Shown in pieces: positions 59,555 to 64,000 of a stretch of 64,000 nucleotides of DNA. A program made the position numbers and the translations under genes. Position 1 is the first letter of the stretch, and every line of letters starts with the position of its first letter. The notes below the pieces were generated by a model. That model searched no databases. It had not been told where the DNA came from and was given only the letters and a program-made list of their open reading frames with translations. Origin of the DNA: Paenibacillus sp. FSL H7-0737 (GTDB taxonomy: Bacteria; Bacillota; Bacilli; Paenibacillales; Paenibacillaceae); NCBI RefSeq assembly GCF_000758545.1, contig NZ_CP009279.1:3038001-3102000 (forward strand). Direction: 5' to 3'.

Positions 59555-60670
59555 GTGAGCACTTCATCATTACCTCAACGTTCCACCGTACGTAAAAAGA
59601 AGCCAACAAAAAAACGTAAGAAACGGAGTTTTTTCCGAACACTATACAAAGTGTTTTTATTCTGCTTAATTTTGTTGATTGCTGGAGGCGGTTGGTTTTA
59701 CTTTGCACCTTCGGCTAAAAATCTGCGCTATTCAATCGCTGATACACTGATTACAACACAGCACCGCTACATGGCTAAATATATTATTGGTGAGGACGGA
59801 TTAAAGAACAGGGTGACTGAATATAGCGCCCAATTTGAAGAGATGGGGGTCGAAAAGGATACACATACCATCACTCCTGAACCAGAAGTAAAAGAGAAAC
59901 CACTGGTCGAGATAGAAAATGTATCAGGTACTGGATATTCCGGATATGTCATGATCGTTAATGATCCTACTAAAGTTCGTTTGGGAATTCCGGATAAAGT
60001 AGGGTCAGGTGAGAAAGTAACTAGTATGGTGAAGCGCACAGGTGCTATCGCTGGAGTTAACGGTGGTGGATTCGCTGACCCCAACTGGAAAGGTAACGGA
60101 TTTAAACCTATCGGTATTGTGATATCACAAGGTAAGTTATATTACAACGGTCTCGGTGGCAAGAAATCCACGCAAATCGTAGGTCTTGATAAACAAGGGA
60201 AGATGGTTGCTGGAAATTATTCTTTAGACGAGATTAGTAAAATGGGTGTTCAGGAGGCAGTGACTTTTAGCCCTCGTTTAATCGTCAATGGAAAAGGATT
60301 GATTAAGAACGCGGCTGAAGGTTGGGGAATTGCACCAAGAACAGCGATGGGCCAGCGAGCTGACGGAGCGATTATATTTGTTGTTATTGATGGAAGACAA
60401 CCTACTTATAGTATTGGTGCAAATCTATACGATGTGCAGCAAATCCTTCTTAAGCATGGAGCAGTGATTGCTGCCAATTTGGATGGGGGTTCTTCTACCG
60501 TACTGGTAAAAGACAACGAGATTATGAACAAGCCATCTTCTCAATATGGGGAACGATATTTACCTACGGCTTTTCTTGTGTTTGAGCACCCTGAGCAAGT
60601 CGATATGCCGAATATTTGGAAGGGACTTGACCCCTCCAAAATTGATGCTGCTAAGAAGCGTACACGCTAA
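59555..60670 (+). CDS. membrane-anchored phosphodiester glycosidase (NAGPA domain)
   Basis: 371 aa. Very basic N-terminus (RKKKPTKKRKKRS), one TM helix (residues 30-48), then a NAGPA-type phosphodiester glycosidase domain at about 120-355 with VNGGGFAD, FSPRLIVNGKG, APRTAMGQRADGAIIFVVIDGRQ and ANLDGGSS(T), which carry the likely catalytic residues. Family enzymes cut GlcNAc-1-phosphodiester links; bacterial members act on exopolysaccharide or teichoic-type polymers. GTG start after GGAGGAAAAAG. Monocistronic. Confidence 0.88.
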   Translation: MSTSSLPQRSTVRKKKPTKKRKKRSFFRTLYKVFLFCLILLIAGGGWFYFAPSAKNLRYSIADTLITTQHRYMAKYIIGEDGLKNRVTEYSAQFEEMGVEKDTHTITPEPEVKEKPLVEIENVSGTGYSGYVMIVNDPTKVRLGIPDKVGSGEKVTSMVKRTGAIAGVNGGGFADPNWKGNGFKPIGIVISQGKLYYNGLGGKKSTQIVGLDKQGKMVAGNYSLDEISKMGVQEAVTFSPRLIVNGKGLIKNAAEGWGIAPRTAMGQRADGAIIFVVIDGRQPTYSIGANLYDVQQILLKHGAVIAANLDGGSSTVLVKDNEIMNKPSSQYGERYLPTAFLVFEHPEQVDMPNIWKGLDPSKIDAAKKRTR

Positions 60671-60792
60671 AGCACTCTTAATACGTAAATAAGATAAGGA
60701 TTATCTTGGATTGCCATATGAAAATATGCTACGATATCACCTAGCATGAAACAGAATACAGAACTAACAGGTCTGGAACAGGGGGAATAGGA

Positions 60793-61725
60793 GTGACGTT
60801 GCAACAACTCCGCTACGCTATCGAAATTGCAAATAGTGGCTCCATGAATGAGGCGGCAAAGAAGCTCTTTGTTTCTCAACCGAGCCTGTCCAATGCCATT
60901 AAAGAGTTAGAAAGTGAACTGGGGATTACGATTTTTGAGCGGACCAACCGAGGAATCAGTATTTCCGTTGAGGGAATGGAATTCCTGGGTTATGCCCGCC
61001 AAATTATTGAACAGACAGAGCTTATGGAGAATCGTTATACGGGGAAAAAGCGTAGTCCGATCTATTTTTCCATCTCTACGCAGCACTACGCCTTTGTGGT
61101 TGACGCCTTTGTAAATCTCATGAAGCACAATGACGTCTCAGAATACAACTTTAGCTTGAGAGAGACGCAAACCTACGAGATTATCGAAGATGTACGTACC
61201 TTGCGTAGTGATTTAGGAATTCTTTATATTAACGAGAGTAACTATAAGCATATGAATAAACTGTTTAGTGATGGCAATCTGAAATTCACACCACTTTTTA
61301 ATACCGATCCGCATCTTTATGTTCGAACCGGACACCCGCTGGCTCATAAGGACGTCATTACACAGGATGATATTGTGCCGTTCCCTTATATCACTTTTGA
61401 ACAGGGTGAGAACAATTCACTGCACTTCTCAGAGGAAATGTTAAGCTTTTCACAAATTGAGAAGAATATTAAGGTGAATGACCGAGCGACACTGACCAAC
61501 TTATTAATGGGTACGGATTGCTATACGGTAGGCACAGGAATTCTGGCGTCTGATCTAAATGGTGATGGACTGAAGACGATTCCTTTTGAGAGCAATGAAG
61601 TATTTACGGTTGGCTGGATAGCGCATAAAGATCGCAGACCGAGTGTAATGGCATCTAAGTATATCGAGATTTTGAATGACCTGGTTTCAGGAAGTTATTT
61701 TGATCTAAATCATTTTTTACTATAG
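60793..61725 (+). CDS. LysR family transcriptional regulator
   Basis: 310 aa from GTG 60793 with GGGGGAATAGGA as SD. HTH at residues 1-60 (LQQLRYAIEIANSGSMNEAAKKLFVSQPSLSNAIKELESELG), effector domain from about residue 90. It lies 16 bp upstream of a MetE-like methyltransferase in the same orientation, as in methionine-control LysR/metE pairs of streptococci, so it may control methionine or sulphur metabolism. Ligand unknown. Confidence 0.9.
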   Translation: MTLQQLRYAIEIANSGSMNEAAKKLFVSQPSLSNAIKELESELGITIFERTNRGISISVEGMEFLGYARQIIEQTELMENRYTGKKRSPIYFSISTQHYAFVVDAFVNLMKHNDVSEYNFSLRETQTYEIIEDVRTLRSDLGILYINESNYKHMNKLFSDGNLKFTPLFNTDPHLYVRTGHPLAHKDVITQDDIVPFPYITFEQGENNSLHFSEEMLSFSQIEKNIKVNDRATLTNLLMGTDCYTVGTGILASDLNGDGLKTIPFESNEVFTVGWIAHKDRRPSVMASKYIEILNDLVSGSYFDLNHFLL

Positions 61726-61741
61726 CAGTAGGAGGATCGGT

Positions 61742-62851
61742 ATGATTAGACCCGTAATTGGCACCCAGAGAAATGCTCCACCCTTTCGCTACGATATCGT
61801 TGGCAGCTTCTTACGAACGGATGAGATAAAAACAGCCCGCCTCCAATATGACAATGGTGAAATCACGGGCAGTCAGCTTCATGAAATTGAGAATATTGAA
61901 ATCGCCAAACTACTGGAACTGCAAAAAGAAGTGGGTTTATTGGCGGTCACAGACGGGGAATTTCGCCGTTCCTGGTGGCATCTCGATTTCTTTGTAGGGA
62001 TTAAAGGAACTGAGAAGATTAACTTAAATCAAGGAAGAGCGGAAGCGGTTCAGCGCGCGGAATCTTTTCGAATCGTGGACCGGATTGCCTTTATAGATCA
62101 TCCAATGATCGACCAATTTATCGCTTTGAAACAAATGGCCGGAGACCGAATTCCGAAAATGACGATCCCTTCACCTGCTTTATTTCACTTTGTGGAGGAC
62201 TTTAACGGGAATGAAGTTTACCCGGATCAAGAAACCCTATTCCAAGATATTATTGCTGTTTACCGAACTGCAATCCAAGCATTCTATGATGCAGGCTGCC
62301 GTTACCTCCAGTTAGACGATACAACTTGGGGAACGCTGTGTAGTGGTAGACATCGGGCGCATTTACGAAGCAGAGGTACAGATCCAGATCAGTTGGCTAA
62401 GGATTATGTTAGGCTGATTAACGAGAGCATTGCCAATCGTCCAGGTGATATGACGATCGCGCTTCACGTATGCCGAGGTAATTTCCGTTCCACATGGTTC
62501 GCAGCTGGTGGTTATGAGCCTGTGGCCGAAGAACTTTTTTCGAATACTAAAGTGGATGCTTTTTTCTTGGAGTATGATAATGAGCGAGCGGGCGATTTTG
62601 AGCCCTTACGATTTATTAAAGATCAATTTGTGGTATTGGGACTAGTTACTACGAAACATGGTGGTCTTGAGAGCAAAGAGCAGCTCAAAGCGCGTATTGA
62701 AGAAGCGGCACAATATGTAGATATTGAGAAGCTTTGCTTAAGTCCTCAATGTGGGTTTGCTTCCACCGAGGAAGGAAATATCCTAACCGAAGAAGAGCAG
62801 TGGGATAAAATACGCCTCGTAATTGAAACAGCCCAAGAGGTTTGGGTATAA
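61742..62851 (+). CDS. MetE C-terminal-like methyltransferase (YxjG/YxjH type)
   Basis: 369 aa single catalytic domain of cobalamin-independent methionine synthase, without the N-terminal half. Zinc ligands: His and Cys in IALHVCRGN, Glu in FFLEYDNERAGD, Cys in LSPQCGFAS. DDTTWG and the FRPVIG/RYDIVGSFLRT N-terminus match YxjG/YxjH. Such proteins are thought to methylate homocysteine using a donor different from the triglutamate folate. SD GGAGGATC before ATG. Controlled probably by the LysR gene in front. Confidence 0.92.
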   Translation: MIRPVIGTQRNAPPFRYDIVGSFLRTDEIKTARLQYDNGEITGSQLHEIENIEIAKLLELQKEVGLLAVTDGEFRRSWWHLDFFVGIKGTEKINLNQGRAEAVQRAESFRIVDRIAFIDHPMIDQFIALKQMAGDRIPKMTIPSPALFHFVEDFNGNEVYPDQETLFQDIIAVYRTAIQAFYDAGCRYLQLDDTTWGTLCSGRHRAHLRSRGTDPDQLAKDYVRLINESIANRPGDMTIALHVCRGNFRSTWFAAGGYEPVAEELFSNTKVDAFFLEYDNERAGDFEPLRFIKDQFVVLGLVTTKHGGLESKEQLKARIEEAAQYVDIEKLCLSPQCGFASTEEGNILTEEEQWDKIRLVIETAQEVWV

Positions 62852-62868
62852 ATAAAATAAGTTTTTAG

Positions 62869-62900
62869 AAGGCTCCTGTTTGATTTAGGGGCCTTTTTTA
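62869..62900 (+). terminator. terminator after the MetE-like gene
   Basis: AAGGCTCC (62869-62876) / GGGGCCTT (62888-62895) with one G-U, then T. Confidence 0.88.
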
Positions 62901-63019
62901 TGCGTGTATTGTAACAGCTTAGAGGATTAACCTACCAGCGCACTTTACTAGAGCTATTAATCAAGGGTATAATAAGTAACAATTGTTTTTAATTCATGTT
63001 GAAAGAGAGCGGGAACAAT

Positions 63020-63739
63020 ATGGGTCGTAAGTGGAATAATATTAAGGAAAAGAAAGCCTCCAAAGACGCCAACACAAGTCGCGTCTATGCAAAGTTTGGT
63101 GTTGAGATTTATGTAGCAGCCAAGAAAGGTGAACCCGATCCAGAAGCAAACCGGGCCTTGAAGGTTGTATTAGAACGTGCAAAAACTTACAATGTACCAA
63201 AAGCCATTATTGACCGCGCAATGGATAAAGCCAAAGGCAGCGGTGATGAGAATTATGAAGAGCTTCGTTACGAAGGATTTGGACCTAACGGTTCGATGAT
63301 CATCGTCGATGCACTTACGAATAACGTTAACCGTACAGCGCCTTTGATCCGTTCTACATTCAGTAAGAATGGCGGGAATATGGGTGTCAGCGGATCTGTA
63401 GCCTACATGTTTGACTCAACGGCTGTTATCGGTGTAGAAGGTAAAACTGCCGATGAAGTGATTGAGATGATGTTCGATGCAGAACTTGATGTACGTGATG
63501 TTCTAGAAGAGGATGAAGCGGTTATCGTGTACGCTGAACCTGATCAGTTCCATGCTGTACAAGAAGTGTTCAGGAATGCAGGAATCACTGAGTTTACGGT
63601 TGCTGAGCTGAACATGCTTCCACAGAACTATGTAACACTTCCTGAAGATGCACAAGCTCAATTCGAAAAATTGATTGATGCCTTAGAAGATTTAGAAGAT
63701 GTTCAACAAGTGTATCATAACGTAGATTCTGAGGACTAA
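63020..63739 (+). CDS. yeeI: YebC/PmpR family protein (YeeI)
   Basis: 239 aa, identical in length to Bacillus subtilis YeeI. Starts [20 protein letters not shown] and contains [23 protein letters not shown] and [20 protein letters not shown], the YebC core. ATG 63020 is preferred to an upstream ATG 62996 since the protein alignment starts there. YebC proteins act on transcription or, as recently shown for some, on ribosome stalling at proline runs; the YeeI branch is less studied. Confidence 0.93.
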   Translation: MGRKWNNIKEKKASKDANTSRVYAKFGVEIYVAAKKGEPDPEANRALKVVLERAKTYNVPKAIIDRAMDKAKGSGDENYEELRYEGFGPNGSMIIVDALTNNVNRTAPLIRSTFSKNGGNMGVSGSVAYMFDSTAVIGVEGKTADEVIEMMFDAELDVRDVLEEDEAVIVYAEPDQFHAVQEVFRNAGITEFTVAELNMLPQNYVTLPEDAQAQFEKLIDALEDLEDVQQVYHNVDSED

Positions 63740-63793
63740 GAATAACATATAACAAGGCGATGGAGTTCGCCACAACCGTCTCTTCAGACTAAT

Positions 63794-63835
63794 GACTCCT
63801 ACCAGAGTGAGCTTCACTGGTAGGAGTCTGTTTTG
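63794..63835 (+). terminator. terminator after yeeI
   Basis: Perfect 12-bp stem GACTCCTACCAG/CTGGTAGGAGTC around an 11-nt loop (63794-63805 and 63817-63828), then TGTTTTG. Confidence 0.93.
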
Positions 63836-63876
63836 TTGCTAGAGACTAATTTATACTGACTTTGGGAGTTGCTGTT

Positions 63877-64000
63877 ATGAATCAATGGTCTGCACGATGG
63901 CATGAATTCGTGAAGAAAAGAAGTCATTTTGCACTTTGGAGTACATTTATCAAATGGATTGTACTCGGAAGTGTGGTTGGACTCTTATCGGGAACTGCCT
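63877..64000 (+). CDS. probable ClC chloride channel/antiporter, N-terminus only
   Basis: ATG 63877 with GGGAG upstream starts a protein whose first 41 residues are visible: a short basic amphipathic N-terminus (NQWSARWHEFVKKRSHFALW), then the first TM helix WIVLGSVVGLLSGTA. This fits the start of bacterial ClC-type proteins, where helix B follows a short cytoplasmic helix. The rest lies beyond the right edge, so the call is provisional. Confidence 0.55.
   Translation, partial: MNQWSARWHEFVKKRSHFALWSTFIKWIVLGSVVGLLSGTA

Noticed and set aside
1-64000. CRISPR arrays, insertion sequences, prophage, rRNA and tRNA genes
   Set aside because: No regularly spaced repeats, transposase-like or phage-like proteins, or conserved RNA genes were seen on either strand.

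Overview
The window comes from a low-to-moderate GC, endospore-forming member of the Bacillota, and the gene content and protein style fit Paenibacillus or a close relative. The pointers are a GerA-type germination permease at the left edge, many two-component systems, close matches to Bacillus/Staphylococcus families (HssRS-HrtBA, YoaS-YozG-YoaT, YeeI, YtrAB), TTG/GTG starts behind strong Shine-Dalgarno (SD) sequences, and abundant intrinsic terminators. Nearly all of it is chromosomal housekeeping and accessory metabolism. I saw no phage, insertion sequence, CRISPR array, rRNA or tRNA.

Layout. 1-10.6 kb: end of a germinant-receptor permease, a MoxR/DUF58/DUF4129-like membrane operon, then a large secreted protein with a MacAB-like ABC efflux set. 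10.6-19 kb: single genes including a NagZ-like lipoprotein, ferritin, a beta-propeller protein, a probable Mn2+-efflux CDF protein with a regulatory leader, bacteriohemerythrin, a membrane phosphoesterase, a MarR/NmrA pair and a ferritin-like protein. 19.1-23.1 kb: complete heme-stress cluster hssR-hssS-hrtB-hrtA with a recognisable HssR box. 23.1-26.9 kb: secreted asparaginase with a GlnR/TnrA box, LysR, GNAT and AraC regulators. 27-31.1 kb: four-gene operon of three Gfo/Idh/MocA dehydrogenases and a TIM-barrel isomerase, divergent from the AraC gene. 31.3-36.2 kb: malate:quinone oxidoreductase, an acetyltransferase of the CatB/Vat type preceded by a leader-peptide attenuator, a P-loop kinase overlapping a pgsA-like gene. 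36.4-39.6 kb: GntR/ABC (YtrAB-like) operon. 39.8-42.3 kb: tandemly duplicated yoaS-yozG module followed by yoaT. 42.4-50 kb: small enzymes, MsrA, aldo/keto reductase, and a CWB2-like lipoprotein with its own two-component system. 50-56.1 kb: PadR/MFS and LacI/butanediol-dehydrogenase-like divergent pairs. 56.2-64 kb: cysK, acylphosphatase, TPM-domain protein, phosphodiester glycosidase, LysR/MetE-like pair, yeeI, and the start of a probable ClC channel.

The most informative signals are regulatory. They are a 17-codon leader peptide whose stop codon lies in an 11-bp hairpin before the acetyltransferase, local operators matching the neighbouring regulator's family (HssR, PadR, MarR, GntR, LacI, GlnR/TnrA, MntR-like), and the same 11-bp palindrome in two distant promoters, which hints at a small GntR regulon linking an ABC transporter to a TPM-domain envelope protein. 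No wholly new defence-type system was recognised. The best candidates for undescribed biology are the attenuator, the structured CDF leader, the sugar-dehydrogenase operon and the secreted-protein/efflux set.
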